In this document: piece by piece, positions 1-8,788 of the stretch
Position numbering within the stretch: position 1 is the stretch's first letter
Layout of the letters: each line of letters begins with the position of its first letter
Assembly: GCA_900770395.1 (NCBI GenBank)
Contig: CAAGKM010000030.1
Coordinates: forward strand, 434,001 to 498,000
DNA from: an uncultured Prevotella sp.
GTDB taxonomy: Bacteria > Bacteroidota > Bacteroidia > Bacteroidales > Bacteroidaceae
Direction: 5' to 3'
Length of the DNA stretch: 64,000 bases
Translations under genes and position numbers: made by a program
The notes under the pieces: model-generated
What the model saw: the letters and a program-made list of their open reading frames with translations, nothing else
Databases searched by the model: none
What the model was told of the DNA's origin: nothing

Positions 1-1
1 T

Positions 2-580
2 AATGTGCTCGAGGGCGACAACATCGAGGTTTACGATCACATGGGCAAGCACACTCTGTGCACCATGGTACAGCTCAACAAGGACTTTGCTGAGGCAGGT
101 CACAAGGTTGCAATGCAGGTGGCTGCCATGAAGCCGGTGGCTCTTGACGAGGCGTCTGTTCCACAGGCTGTTATCGACGAGGAGTACAACGTTGCTGTTC
201 AGAAGACCAAGGAGGAGCAGGTGGAGAAGGCTGTAATCAACGCCATCAAGAAGGCAGGCATCAATCCTAACCTTGTAGACAGCGAGGACCACATCGAGTC
301 AAACATCAACAAGGGATGGATCACACGTGAAGAGGCTGACAAGGCTATCGCAATTAAGGAGGAGACTGCTGCCGCCAAGGCTGCTAACCTCAACGAGCAG
401 ATGATTCAGAACATCGCTAAGGGACGTATGGCTAAGTTCTTCAAGGACAACTGTCTTGTTGATCAGGAGTTCCAGTTCAACGAGGGTACAGAGAAGATCA
501 GCGTTGCCGCTTATCTGAAGACCATCGACAAGGAGCTTGTAATCAAGGCTTACAAGCGTTTCACTCTGGCTGCTGAGTAA
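2..580 (+). CDS. tsf: Elongation factor Ts, C-terminal part (5' end outside window)
   Basis: The reading frame is already open at the window edge, so only about 192 C-terminal residues are visible and the N-terminal EF-Tu-contacting UBA domain is missing. What is seen matches the dimerisation core and C-terminal module of EF-Ts: an opening segment reading VLEGDNIEVYDHMGKHT, then the motif HKVAMQVAAMKP, and a late helix VDQEFQFNEG. EF-Ts is the cytosolic nucleotide exchange factor that regenerates EF-Tu-GTP during translation. A GTG occurs at base 5 but is internal, since homology continues upstream. A hairpin terminator follows at 649-684, so the gene ends its transcription unit. Confidence 0.93.
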   Translation, partial: NVLEGDNIEVYDHMGKHTLCTMVQLNKDFAEAGHKVAMQVAAMKPVALDEASVPQAVIDEEYNVAVQKTKEEQVEKAVINAIKKAGINPNLVDSEDHIESNINKGWITREEADKAIAIKEETAAAKAANLNEQMIQNIAKGRMAKFFKDNCLVDQEFQFNEGTEKISVAAYLKTIDKELVIKAYKRFTLAAE

Positions 581-648
581 ATCATCGCAAAACAGTGTGA
601 GAAAGGCAAGGGTGGATTAATCCGAGCCGCAAATAAAAATAACATATT

Positions 649-684
649 GGGAGTTTAGGTTTTAACGCCTTTACTCCCTTTTTT
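649..684 (+). terminator. Rho-independent terminator after tsf
   Basis: GGGAGT at 649-654 pairs with ACTCCC at 673-678; inside, AGG pairs with CCT across a TT/TT mismatch. Six T residues follow directly at 679-684. It lies 70 bp after the tsf stop and 17 bp before the next start codon. Confidence 0.8.
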
Positions 685-700
685 CTTAAAAAGGTGTAAA

Positions 701-1318
701 ATGAAGATATTTGCCGTAGGAATGAACTACATCATGCACAATAAAGAGCTTGATGGTACGTTATATAAACCAGAGTCACCAGTGATTTTCACCAAAGCCG
801 ATTCGTCGCTGCTGAAGGACAAAAAGCCTTTCTTCGTCCCTGACGACCTCGGACAGATAGATTATGAGACAGAGTTGGTGGTGAGGATATGTCGCTTGGG
901 CAAGAGCATACCAGAGCGCTTCGCCCACAGATACTACGATGCAGTGACCGTGGGCATCGACTTTACCGCACGAGAGCTGCAGCGCAAGCTGCGTGATGCT
1001 GGACAGCCGTGGGACCTGTGCAAGGGATTTGACGGAGCAGCCGCAATAGGCGACTGGATGAGCGTTGAAAAATTCCGCGACATACAATCGGTACGCTTCC
1101 GTCTCGACATCAACGGCAACACTGTGCAGCAGGGATTCAGCGGCGACATGCTGTTTAAGGTGGACGAGCTGATAGCCTACATCAGCCGATATTTCACGCT
1201 GAAGACGGGTGACATCATCTATACGGGCACTCCAATGGGAATAGGACCGGTGAAGATTGACGACCATCTTGAGGGATATATCGAAGACTACAAGGTGCTG
1301 GAGTTCAACTGCAAGTGA
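701..1318 (+). CDS. Fumarylacetoacetate hydrolase (FAH) family protein
   Basis: 205 residues, the usual size of the short single-domain FAH family (YcgM/FAHD1-like), which covers acylpyruvases, oxaloacetate decarboxylases and 2-hydroxyhepta-diene isomerases acting on 2-oxo acids with a divalent metal. Visible family signatures are an acidic metal site (QIDYETELVV near residue 50), IDFTARELQ near 85, KGFDGAAAIG near 107 and the near-C-terminal GDIIYTGTPMGIGPV. There is no signal peptide, so it is cytosolic. It sits between the tsf terminator and porU, with an 80 bp gap before porU. The fold assignment is firm; the substrate cannot be read from the sequence. Confidence 0.85.
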   Translation: MKIFAVGMNYIMHNKELDGTLYKPESPVIFTKADSSLLKDKKPFFVPDDLGQIDYETELVVRICRLGKSIPERFAHRYYDAVTVGIDFTARELQRKLRDAGQPWDLCKGFDGAAAIGDWMSVEKFRDIQSVRFRLDINGNTVQQGFSGDMLFKVDELIAYISRYFTLKTGDIIYTGTPMGIGPVKIDDHLEGYIEDYKVLEFNCK

Positions 1319-1398
1319 TGCAGGTGTGAAATGTAGGAGGAGTAAATGAGTAGGGGAATAAAGAGAAGTTAAGAATATTAGAGAATTTATTAAGGTGT

Positions 1399-4300
1399 AT
1401 GTGTAAATTTAGAGCAATACTGCTTGCCGTAATGGCATTTGTTGCCGCTAATGGCAGCGCACAGGAATTCTTCAACCTCACTGCCGATGAGGTGAGGATA
1501 GACTCTGTGCTGCCTGTGTTTACATACACCAAACAGCTTGGAGCAAATTTTTCCGACTCGGTGTATGAGGCGCGCATAGCCTATCCTGAGTACATAGAGA
1601 TGTCGAAAGCCGACATTGAGCGGTATAAGCGCATCAGTGGCAAGCCTCTGCCGAAACTTCCCGTGGTCAACAGCTATGTGGCGGTGGATCGCAAGCAGGG
1701 CGTTCTTGACGTGGCGTTTGTGCCATTGGTGAAACAAGGAGGAAAATATAAGAAATTGGCGAGCTTCAAGCTTGACATCATCGCAAAGGCGCGCCCTAAG
1801 CGTGCAAGAGCGGCAAGGGAAGGACAGGGTGATGTCGGGAATGCAGCCCAGCGCTATGCCGCCCACTCGGTGATGGCTATGGGCAAATGGGCGAAGATAC
1901 GTGTGCCGTCGACAGGCATCTACAATCTCACTGCCGATGTCATACGCCGCGCAGGATTCAGCAATCCCGACAAGGTGAGGATTTACGGCTATGGCGGAAA
2001 CCTGCAGCCCGAGGTGCTCACTGCCGACTATCTTGCTGAGACCGACGACCTGAAGGAGGTGCCCACTGTGCAGGTGGGAGGAAAGCGCCTGTTTTGGGCA
2101 AAGGGTCCCGTGTATTTCAACGGCGAGCCGATGAACACTACGGGAACAGGCATAGGCAACCGTGTGAGAAACACTTACTCGGACTACGGCTATTATCTTA
2201 TAACCGAGGGCAGCGGTGAGCCGGCACATATAAGCAGTGAGGAACTTTTGGCAATAGCCGATGCCAGCGGTTACTATCACAACGCACTTTACGAGGTGGA
2301 TGACTTTGCATGGTTCCATGGCGGCCGCCATCTGTTTAACTCGCAGGCGATAACCGCCGGCAACCAGGCAACCTACACCATCAATATGCCTCAGGCGGCA
2401 GACGATAAAGGCAAAGACCTGAGTATGAAAGTGAAGGTTGTGCTCAGTGCCGATGCCGCAACATCGGCAAGCGTCACACTCAACGGCGGGCAGCTGTGCA
2501 ACATGTCCATAGGAAATCCGGCATTATACAGTGAGGCGACAGTGGTGTCAAGTGTAACCAGCACGCACAGCAGCAGCGAGACACTTGACTTCACTATAAA
2601 AAATAACACAGCCGGAAATCTCCGCCTGGACTATATATGGGTGTATAGGGACGAGGCAATGTCGCTGCCCGACATAGCTGCCACAACATTCCCCTCACCA
2701 GAGTTTGTGTACGGCGTGACCAACCAGGACCTGCACTCACACACCTCCGCCGACATGATAATCATCATTCCGGCAAGCCAGAACATGAAGGCGCAGGCCG
2801 AGCGTCTGAAGGCGCTGCATGAGCAGAAGGACGGAATGACAGTGAGGATAGTGCCAGCCGACGAGATATTCAACGAGTTTTCGAGCGGCACGCCCGACGC
2901 CACAGCCTACAAGCGATACTTGAAGATGCTCTACGACCGCGCAACCACGGCTGAGGAGGCGCCAGGGTATCTGCTGCTCATGGGCGACTGCGCATGGGAC
3001 AACAGAATGAACTGCAAGGAGTGGAGCGCTTATTCGCCCGACAATTTCCTGCTGTCGTATGAGAGCGAGAACTCAGTGAGCCATACCGACAACTACGTCA
3101 CCGATGATTTCTTCTGCCTGCTCGACGATAATGAGGCGATAGAGACCACAGGCACATATAAGTTTACCGGGAAGATGGACATCGCCGTGGGACGCATTCC
3201 CGCCAGTAATGCCGACGAGGCAAAGATTGCCGTGGACAAGATCGTGGCGTATGCCAACAACGATAACCCGGGCATCTGGCAGAACACCATCGTGATAATG
3301 GGTGACGACGGTGACAACAACAGCCACATGCAGCAGGCGGAGAATATAGCAAAGGACATTGAGACTGCTCACCCCTCATACGACGTGAGGAGGATAATGT
3401 GGGACGCATACAAGATGGAGGTGTCGTCGACCGGATACAGCTATCCCGAGGTGACCAATATCGTAAAGGACTATATCGCCAACGGAGCGCTGATAATGAA
3501 CTACACCGGCCATGGATCGCCACACAGCATGTCGCATGAGTATGCCATCACTGCTCCTGACCTTGTAAAAGCCAAGAACAAGAACCTGCCTTTATGGGTT
3601 GCCGCATCATGCGACATTACTCCATACGACAGCCGTGAGGATAATTTCGGCGAGGGAGCGCTGTTCAACAGCAATGGCGGGGCGGTGGCTTTCTTAGGCG
3701 CGGCGCGCACCGTGTACTCATCATACAACCAGCACGTCAACCGCAACTTCATGCAGGAGATGCTCAACATCGATGGCGGAAAGGTGGGCATGGGTGAGGC
3801 TGTGCGCAGGAGCAAGAACCGACTGGTGGAGCGTCCCTCTGAGAATGTATCGTATCAGGACGCATCATCAAACAAGTTGCAGTATGCGCTGCTGGGTGAC
3901 CCCGCCCTTTGTCTTGCCATACCGGCAGCCACGGCTGTTGTAGACAGCATAGACGGCAAACCTGTGACCGAGGGTCTGCGGACACTGAAAGCAGGCGAGG
4001 TGGTGACTGTGACGGGACACATCGAGAACGGCGGTGTGACGAGCGAGAGCTTCAACGGCAGCGTCACAACGGTGGTGCAGGACGTTGTCCAACACGTGGT
4101 GTGCAATCTCAGTCTTGCGGCAAAAAGAGCATCGGGAAGTGATGTGCAGCCGTTTGAGTTTGACATGCGCCAGAACAATATTTTCAAGGGCTCTGACAAC
4201 GTGCGTAACGGTCGTTTCAGCTTCTCGTTCGCAGTGCCCAAGGATATCAGCTACAGCGATGAGACAGGCAGGATTATACTCTATGCGGTGAGCGACGACA

Positions 4301-5025
4301 ACACCGTGACCGCCGCAGGATGGAGCGAGATGATAGCGTTCAACGGTTTTGACGAGGCAAAGACCGACTCGCTCGGACCCTCGGTGTTCTGCTACCTCAA
4401 CGAGGAGCGTTTCACCAACGGCGACGTGGTGAACGCTGCTCCATATTTTGTGGCGCAGCTCTACGATGAGGACGGTATCAACGCCTCGGGCAGCGGCATA
4501 GGCCACAACATGCAGCTCGTGATTGACGGTGACATGAACAAGACGTACAATCTAAACGATTACTTCACCTACGACTTCGGAAGCTACCAGAGCGGCACGG
4601 TGGGATACAGCATACCTGCTCTTGAGCCAGGCAACCACACGCTGACATTCCGCGCATGGGACGTGCTCAACAACTCTACAACGGCGCAGCTCAACTTCCG
4701 TGTGGAGCATGGTATGCAGCCCAAACTGATTGACATCAGCTGCACGCGCAATCCAGCGAGGGAGAGCACGCAGTTCTGCATCGTGAGCGACCGCATAGGC
4801 ACCGACATCGACTTTGTGATAGACGTGTTCGACATCTCAGGCAGGCATCTGTGGAGCCATGCTGCAACGGCAAACCCGGGAATCGGTGGAGTGTTTGTTG
4901 ACTGGGACCTGTCGATGAGCGGCGGCGGACGCCTGTCAACGGGAGTATATCTCTACCGTGTGAGGGTTAAGGCTGAGGGCAGCGCGTATGCCTCGAAGGC
5001 GAAGAAACTGGTAATAACACAATAA
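1399..5025 (+). CDS. porU: Type IX secretion system sortase PorU (C25 gingipain-like)
   Basis: 1208 residues with an N-terminal signal peptide (cleavage after about GSAQ, residue 24). The C25 cysteine peptidase domain occupies roughly residues 450-850. The catalytic pair is visible as His705 in NYTGHGS and Cys738 in AASCDIT. The C-terminus (about 1120-1208) is a type IX C-terminal domain, with FDISGRHLW and a final STGVYLYRV...KKLVITQ; PorU is known to keep such a domain. PorU cleaves the sorting domain of cargo at the cell surface and attaches the cargo to lipopolysaccharide. The gene is followed after 39 bp by porV, its membrane partner, so the two are probably co-transcribed. Length and motifs indicate an intact gene. 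Confidence 0.93.
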   Translation: MCKFRAILLAVMAFVAANGSAQEFFNLTADEVRIDSVLPVFTYTKQLGANFSDSVYEARIAYPEYIEMSKADIERYKRISGKPLPKLPVVNSYVAVDRKQGVLDVAFVPLVKQGGKYKKLASFKLDIIAKARPKRARAAREGQGDVGNAAQRYAAHSVMAMGKWAKIRVPSTGIYNLTADVIRRAGFSNPDKVRIYGYGGNLQPEVLTADYLAETDDLKEVPTVQVGGKRLFWAKGPVYFNGEPMNTTGTGIGNRVRNTYSDYGYYLITEGSGEPAHISSEELLAIADASGYYHNALYEVDDFAWFHGGRHLFNSQAITAGNQATYTINMPQAADDKGKDLSMKVKVVLSADAATSASVTLNGGQLCNMSIGNPALYSEATVVSSVTSTHSSSETLDFTIKNNTAGNLRLDYIWVYRDEAMSLPDIAATTFPSPEFVYGVTNQDLHSHTSADMIIIIPASQNMKAQAERLKALHEQKDGMTVRIVPADEIFNEFSSGTPDATAYKRYLKMLYDRATTAEEAPGYLLLMGDCAWDNRMNCKEWSAYSPDNFLLSYESENSVSHTDNYVTDDFFCLLDDNEAIETTGTYKFTGKMDIAVGRIPASNADEAKIAVDKIVAYANNDNPGIWQNTIVIMGDDGDNNSHMQQAENIAKDIETAHPSYDVRRIMWDAYKMEVSSTGYSYPEVTNIVKDYIANGALIMNYTGHGSPHSMSHEYAITAPDLVKAKNKNLPLWVAASCDITPYDSREDNFGEGALFNSNGGAVAFLGAARTVYSSYNQHVNRNFMQEMLNIDGGKVGMGEAVRRSKNRLVERPSENVSYQDASSNKLQYALLGDPALCLAIPAATAVVDSIDGKPVTEGLRTLKAGEVVTVTGHIENGGVTSESFNGSVTTVVQDVVQHVVCNLSLAAKRASGSDVQPFEFDMRQNNIFKGSDNVRNGRFSFSFAVPKDISYSDETGRIILYAVSDDNTVTAAGWSEMIAFNGFDEAKTDSLGPSVFCYLNEERFTNGDVVNAAPYFVAQLYDEDGINASGSGIGHNMQLVIDGDMNKTYNLNDYFTYDFGSYQSGTVGYSIPALEPGNHTLTFRAWDVLNNSTTAQLNFRVEHGMQPKLIDISCTRNPARESTQFCIVSDRIGTDIDFVIDVFDISGRHLWSHAATANPGIGGVFVDWDLSMSGGGRLSTGVYLYRVRVKAEGSAYASKAKKLVITQ

Positions 5026-5064
5026 AGTAGGGAAATCTGACAATAACATAATAAAAAACGGAAT

Positions 5065-6237
5065 ATGACAATAAGAAATAAAATAGCAGTAGCGGCGCTC
5101 CTTGTGATTGTAAGCATTGCCGCAAAGGCTGAGGGTGACGGAAAACTTATAAAGTTTAATCCCGTGGACCATGCCGTAATCTCACAGGTGATAGCTCCTG
5201 ATGCCCGTGCCGCCGGTATGGGTGATGTGGGTGTCGCCACCGACCCTGATGTCAACTCGCAGTTCTGGAACCCCGCCAAGTATCCGTTCTGCATCAGCCG
5301 TGCGGGACTGTCGCTCAACTACACTCCGTGGCTGCGCCAGCTGGTTAACGACATCGATCTGGCATACGTCTCGGGATATTACCGCATCGGCGACTACAGT
5401 GCCGTCTCGGGCTCTATCCGTTATTTCTCGCTCGGCGAGGTGTTCACCTCTGGTGACGACAATGCCATGTCTGTGAATCCCTACGAGATGTCGGTTGACG
5501 TGGCATACTCGCTTATGCTGAGCGAGAAGTTCTCACTCGCCGCCGGAATCCGCTGGATTTACTCTGATCTGCGCTACGACTACAGCGAGGACTCATCGCC
5601 GGCATCAGCCTTTGCCGCTGACATCGCGATGTACTACAACAACTACATCAACATCGGTCCACGCGAGTGTCAGTTGGGACTTGGTATGAACATCAGCAAC
5701 ATAGGCAGCAAGATTTCCTATTTCGGCGATGACCGCAGCCAGTTTCTGCCTGCCAACCTGCGCATTGGCGCCTCGCTGATGATACCTGTGGACGAGTACA
5801 ACCGCTTCACCATCGCAGCCGACGCCAACAAGCTGCTCGTGCCCACCGTGCCCGTGCAGAAGGAGGGCGAGAGCGCTTCGGAATATCAGGACCGTGTGGT
5901 GAGGGAGTACAGCGACGTGAGTTCCATCTCGGGTATATTCAAGAGCTTCGGCGACGCTCCTGGCGGATTTAAGGAGGAGCTGCAGGAGATACAGTGGAGC
6001 GTGGGAGCTGAGTATGTGTATCACGACCAGTTCTCGCTGCGCGCGGGCTATCACCACCAGAGCGAGAACAAGGGCAACAATCAATACTTCACCGTGGGCG
6101 GAGGCTTCCGCATGAATGTGTTCTCGCTCGACGTGGGATATGTCATTGCCACAGCAAAGAGCAATCCTTTGGACCAGACGCTTCGCTTCTCGCTGTCGTT
6201 CGACATGGACGGCATCAAGGATTTGTTCAAGAGATAA
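5065..6237 (+). CDS. porV: Type IX secretion outer-membrane protein PorV
   Basis: 390 residues with a signal peptide (AAKA, residue 24), a conserved early segment including ISQVIAPDARAAGMGDVG, and alternating amphipathic strands to the end, as expected of the FadL-like 14-stranded barrel of PorV (LptO/PG27). PorV acts as the outer-membrane shuttle that takes cargo from the translocon to PorU. The C-terminal strand ends DGIKDLFKR. It directly follows porU. Spacing of 63 bp to ispF allows read-through, but the two functions are unrelated. Confidence 0.92.
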   Translation: MTIRNKIAVAALLVIVSIAAKAEGDGKLIKFNPVDHAVISQVIAPDARAAGMGDVGVATDPDVNSQFWNPAKYPFCISRAGLSLNYTPWLRQLVNDIDLAYVSGYYRIGDYSAVSGSIRYFSLGEVFTSGDDNAMSVNPYEMSVDVAYSLMLSEKFSLAAGIRWIYSDLRYDYSEDSSPASAFAADIAMYYNNYINIGPRECQLGLGMNISNIGSKISYFGDDRSQFLPANLRIGASLMIPVDEYNRFTIAADANKLLVPTVPVQKEGESASEYQDRVVREYSDVSSISGIFKSFGDAPGGFKEELQEIQWSVGAEYVYHDQFSLRAGYHHQSENKGNNQYFTVGGGFRMNVFSLDVGYVIATAKSNPLDQTLRFSLSFDMDGIKDLFKR

Positions 6238-6300
6238 GGGGATAAGAATAGAATTATAGAAAGTAATAAGTTATATATAATATATAAACAGTAAGGAGAT

Positions 6301-6777
6301 ATGAGGATACGTGTTGGTATGGGCTATGATGTCCATCAGTTGGTGGAGGGCCGCGACCTGTGGATGGGCGGCATAAGGATTAAACACTCTAAGGGACTAT
6401 TGGGTCACAGCGACGCCGACGTGCTTATCCACGCTATTTGCGACGCTCTGCTCGGTGCAGCCAACATGCGTGATATCGGCTATCACTTCCCCGACACCTC
6501 GGCAGAGACTGACGGTATGGACAGTAAGATAATCCTCCGAAAAACCATTGAGTTAATTGCTACAAAGGGCTACACACTTGTAAACATCGATGCCACCATC
6601 TGCGCCGAACGTCCCAAAATGAATCCTCACATTCCGGCAATGAAAGAATGTATGGCTGGAGTCATAGGCTGCGAGACTGACGACATATCAATAAAGGCCA
6701 CCACCACTGAGAAGCTCGGCTTCACCGGACGTGAGGAGGGGATATCTGCTTATGCCGTGGTGCTGATAAGCAAATAA
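6301..6777 (+). CDS. ispF: 2-C-methyl-D-erythritol 2,4-cyclodiphosphate synthase
   Basis: 158 residues, the standard length. IspF makes the cyclic diphosphate intermediate of the non-mevalonate isoprenoid pathway as a cytosolic homotrimer with an active-site zinc. The zinc ligands are visible as Asp and His in GYDVHQL near residues 9-11 and as His in LGHSDADVLIHA near 42. The C-terminal TTTEKLGFTGREEGI motif binds the cytidine part. The start follows AGTAAGGAGAT, an unusually good ribosome-binding site for this genome. Confidence 0.97.
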   Translation: MRIRVGMGYDVHQLVEGRDLWMGGIRIKHSKGLLGHSDADVLIHAICDALLGAANMRDIGYHFPDTSAETDGMDSKIILRKTIELIATKGYTLVNIDATICAERPKMNPHIPAMKECMAGVIGCETDDISIKATTTEKLGFTGREEGISAYAVVLISK

Positions 6778-7126
6778 TATGTCAAGGAATTGCTTACCAC
6801 TGCTGAAAATCAATACCATACCCGATTCATGAAACAAGTGAGGTACAAACTCCGTTAAATAGCAACCAAAACATAATGGAAAGACAGGGAAATGGGGTTA
6901 AAACAGCAGAATCACGCTATAACGGGATAATCTTTCAGCTTTTCGTTCTGTTCAAGCACTTTACGCATAATAACGTAATGGTTTTAGCGAGAATTGTATT
7001 AATTTTGCGGTACGGACAATAATCTCGTTTTGAACTTTCATGCTCTAATGGGACATTTGTCACATCGATTGTCGATTATTTGTTGTAACTTTGCTTAATT
7101 ACAGATAATAGACTCAAATAAAACAG
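6778..7126. other. Intergenic region ispF to lipoprotein operon
   Basis: 349 bp with no open frame worth calling. A TAACTTTG box at 7085-7092 fits the Bacteroidales -7 element and would start transcription about 35 bp before the lipoprotein gene at 7127. I see no strong hairpin and no repeats here. Confidence 0.55.
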
Positions 7127-8287
7127 ATGAAGTCATATCAAATATACTCTATAATATCAGTTGTTGTTCTGGGATTACTGACACTCACGTCATGTTCAGT
7201 GGGATATAAAAATGACGGTAACGAAGTGACATGGCATACTTGGAACGAAGGCAACGGACATAATTCACGCAAGGTTGATGCCGACCCTGAAACATTTGAG
7301 GTATTGGACGATGATTATGGTCGGGACAAAACGCACGCTTTCTATCGTGGTGATATAATAAAAGGTGCGGATGGTCAATCTTTTCGGGTGCTCGAAAAAG
7401 GCTATGCCGCTGATGCATCTAATGTATATGATTCCGGAAAGTTGCTTAAAGGGGCAGACCCCGCCTCTTTCAAAGTTCATTCTTATGAATTGACTGAGGA
7501 TAAGAATGACTTTTACAATAATGGCAAGGCCTTAAATGTAAGGGATAAAGCTTCATTTGAGATTCTGAAATATAGTTCAGGTGAAAATTCAAGTTGGGGA
7601 AAAGATAAGTACAACGGATATTACCTGAATGGTATGGTAATTCCAAACATCGATTACGCCACATTTCATCCCATAGATGCAAAGAGTCCAGTTCAATCAG
7701 GATGCTATGCTGCCGATAAATATAGAGTATTTTTTATGGAGAAAGAGATACCCGGCGCAGACCCGGCTACTTTCAGGGTTGTGGATTTCTATATCGGGCA
7801 GGATAAGAACAGGGCTTACCAAAAGGGAGAACCGACACAGATAAAAGATTACACTAAACTTACTCAATTAGGAAGATTGATGTATTCTGACGGGACGCAT
7901 ATCTACGATTTACATTTTAATATTCTTTCTGAAGCTGACGTCGCAACCTTCGAGCATATTTCCGACAACTGGTATAAAGATGCGTCACATGTATGGTGGA
8001 GCAATAAATTGGTTAACGGTGCAGATCCAAAGACCTTCCAACCAGTGCCTGTCTCATCATATTATTCGGGAAATAAAGAAAGTATGGGATGTGATTTCAA
8101 CTATGGGAAAGATAGCAGGCATGTTTTTTTGAACGATTCTATAATTTCCGGTGCCGATGCCGCAAGTTTTGAAAAAATAGATTTCCCCGATGGTGATAGC
8201 TGGACAGTATTCGACCGTCATCGTGTGTATCAAGGCAAAGATTCTCCACAACTCAGAGAATACCTGAAAAAGAAATATGGCAAATGA
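7127..8287 (+). CDS. DKNYY-repeat lipoprotein
   Basis: 386 residues beginning with a lipoprotein signal; the lipobox LTSC places the lipidated Cys at about residue 23. The rest consists of about eight repeats in which a (D/G)K-x-x-(A/V)(F/Y) motif followed by a hydrophobic-polar stretch and GAD-x-x-(S/T)F recurs, for example YGRDKTHAFYRG, IGQDKNRAYQKG and YGKDSRHVFLND. This matches the DKNYY family, whose members are often encoded near toxin-immunity loci; the biochemical role is unknown. The stop overlaps the next start (ATGA at 8284-8287), so it is the first gene of a translationally coupled set. Confidence 0.8.
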   Translation: MKSYQIYSIISVVVLGLLTLTSCSVGYKNDGNEVTWHTWNEGNGHNSRKVDADPETFEVLDDDYGRDKTHAFYRGDIIKGADGQSFRVLEKGYAADASNVYDSGKLLKGADPASFKVHSYELTEDKNDFYNNGKALNVRDKASFEILKYSSGENSSWGKDKYNGYYLNGMVIPNIDYATFHPIDAKSPVQSGCYAADKYRVFFMEKEIPGADPATFRVVDFYIGQDKNRAYQKGEPTQIKDYTKLTQLGRLMYSDGTHIYDLHFNILSEADVATFEHISDNWYKDASHVWWSNKLVNGADPKTFQPVPVSSYYSGNKESMGCDFNYGKDSRHVFLNDSIISGADAASFEKIDFPDGDSWTVFDRHRVYQGKDSPQLREYLKKKYGK

Positions 8288-8463
8288 TGGATCAAATTGG
8301 TAAATTCATAGTTTTGGCTGTTGTTATGTTCTTATTCATGTTCAGCCTGATATTCTGCTTCGACTCGCCCGACACGTCGACCAATACCCTATTGGTCAGT
8401 GCAAACGTGATGTTTTGGGGAGGTATTCTCTGGCTCATTAACAGGAAAGGAGGCAAGCGATGA
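8284..8463 (+). CDS. Small single-pass membrane protein (59 aa)
   Basis: The ATG overlaps the stop of the DKNYY lipoprotein gene (ATGA), and its own stop overlaps the following ATG in the same way at 8460-8463. The product has one strongly hydrophobic segment (IVLAVVMFLFMFSLIF, about residues 8-23), then FDSPDTSTNT, a second moderately hydrophobic stretch around VMFWGGILWLI and a basic tail NRKGGKR. I do not recognise a family. Coupling at both ends is the main evidence that it is a real gene. Confidence 0.7.
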   Translation: MMDQIGKFIVLAVVMFLFMFSLIFCFDSPDTSTNTLLVSANVMFWGGILWLINRKGGKR

Positions 8464-8552
8464 AACATCCATACAAAGAATACGAGTCATCCAGATTTTG
8501 GGAAATCGTAAAATCTTCAATAGAAGAATTAGTTGAAAATAATTATATTTAA
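8460..8552 (+). pseudogene. N-terminal fragment of small operon gene, cut by the mobile element
   Basis: 30 codons, beginning MKHPYKEYESSRFWEIV and ending VENNYI, followed by a TAA supplied at the junction. The matching C-terminal half lies at 25901-26044: after Asn28 the left copy reads Tyr-Ile-stop while the right copy reads Asp-Ile-Glu-Leu and continues for 46 codons. Joining the halves gives a 74-residue protein of a small conserved hypothetical type that I recall from Bacteroides (KHPYKEYE...ELVENNDIE...YVVGYIC). Its function is unknown. Confidence 0.82.
8537..8552. other. Left attachment junction (attL)
   Basis: The sequence AAAATAATTATATTTA at the left junction corresponds to AAAATCAATGATATTGA at the right one. 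The chromosomal gene sequence is kept on the left up to AAT (8541-8543) and resumes on the right from AAT (25901-25903). Crossover therefore fell within the AATnATATT core, whose one mismatch would suit a recombinase that tolerates a heterologous overlap. Confidence 0.65.
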
Positions 8553-8690
8553 GTTTTGCGGAAAGAAAACAAAATCGAAACAAGTGAAAACAAAGCAACC
8601 AAAAGAAGAGTAATATATTGGTATTCAATTATAATTGATTGTACTTTTTGATTCCCTTGTAGAAATATAAATTTCCATAAATTACTTATG

Positions 8691-8711
8691 TTTGTTGCGT
8701 TTTTGTTACGC
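8691..8711 (+). repeat. Left-end copy of 21-bp terminal repeat
   Basis: TTTGTTGCG, two bases, then TTTGTTACGC. The same arrangement with TTTGTTGCGC as second half occurs at 25820-25840 near the other end, in the same orientation; 18 of 21 positions agree. Each copy is itself a doubled TTTGTTRCG unit. Such paired sites just inside the ends suit arm-type integrase or excisionase binding. Confidence 0.6.
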
Positions 8712-8729
8712 GGAACAAATTGTTTTTAG

Positions 8730-8737
8730 TACCTTTG
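8730..8737 (+). promoter_or_regulatory. Promoter -7 box for the recombinase pair
   Basis: TACCTTTG fits TAnnTTTG and lies 51 bp before the first recombinase start. It is only 18 bp from the doubled terminal repeat, so integrase bound there could affect its own expression. Confidence 0.6.
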
Positions 8738-8788
8738 CAGACGAAAAACAACACCTCCGCCATGCGGCGAGGACAATTTATGTGATTT

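Noticed and set aside
1390..2331. 313-codon minus-strand frame inside porU
   Set aside because: It is a shadow of a well-supported gene with intact PorU motifs; Cys/His-rich composition is typical of antisense frames here.
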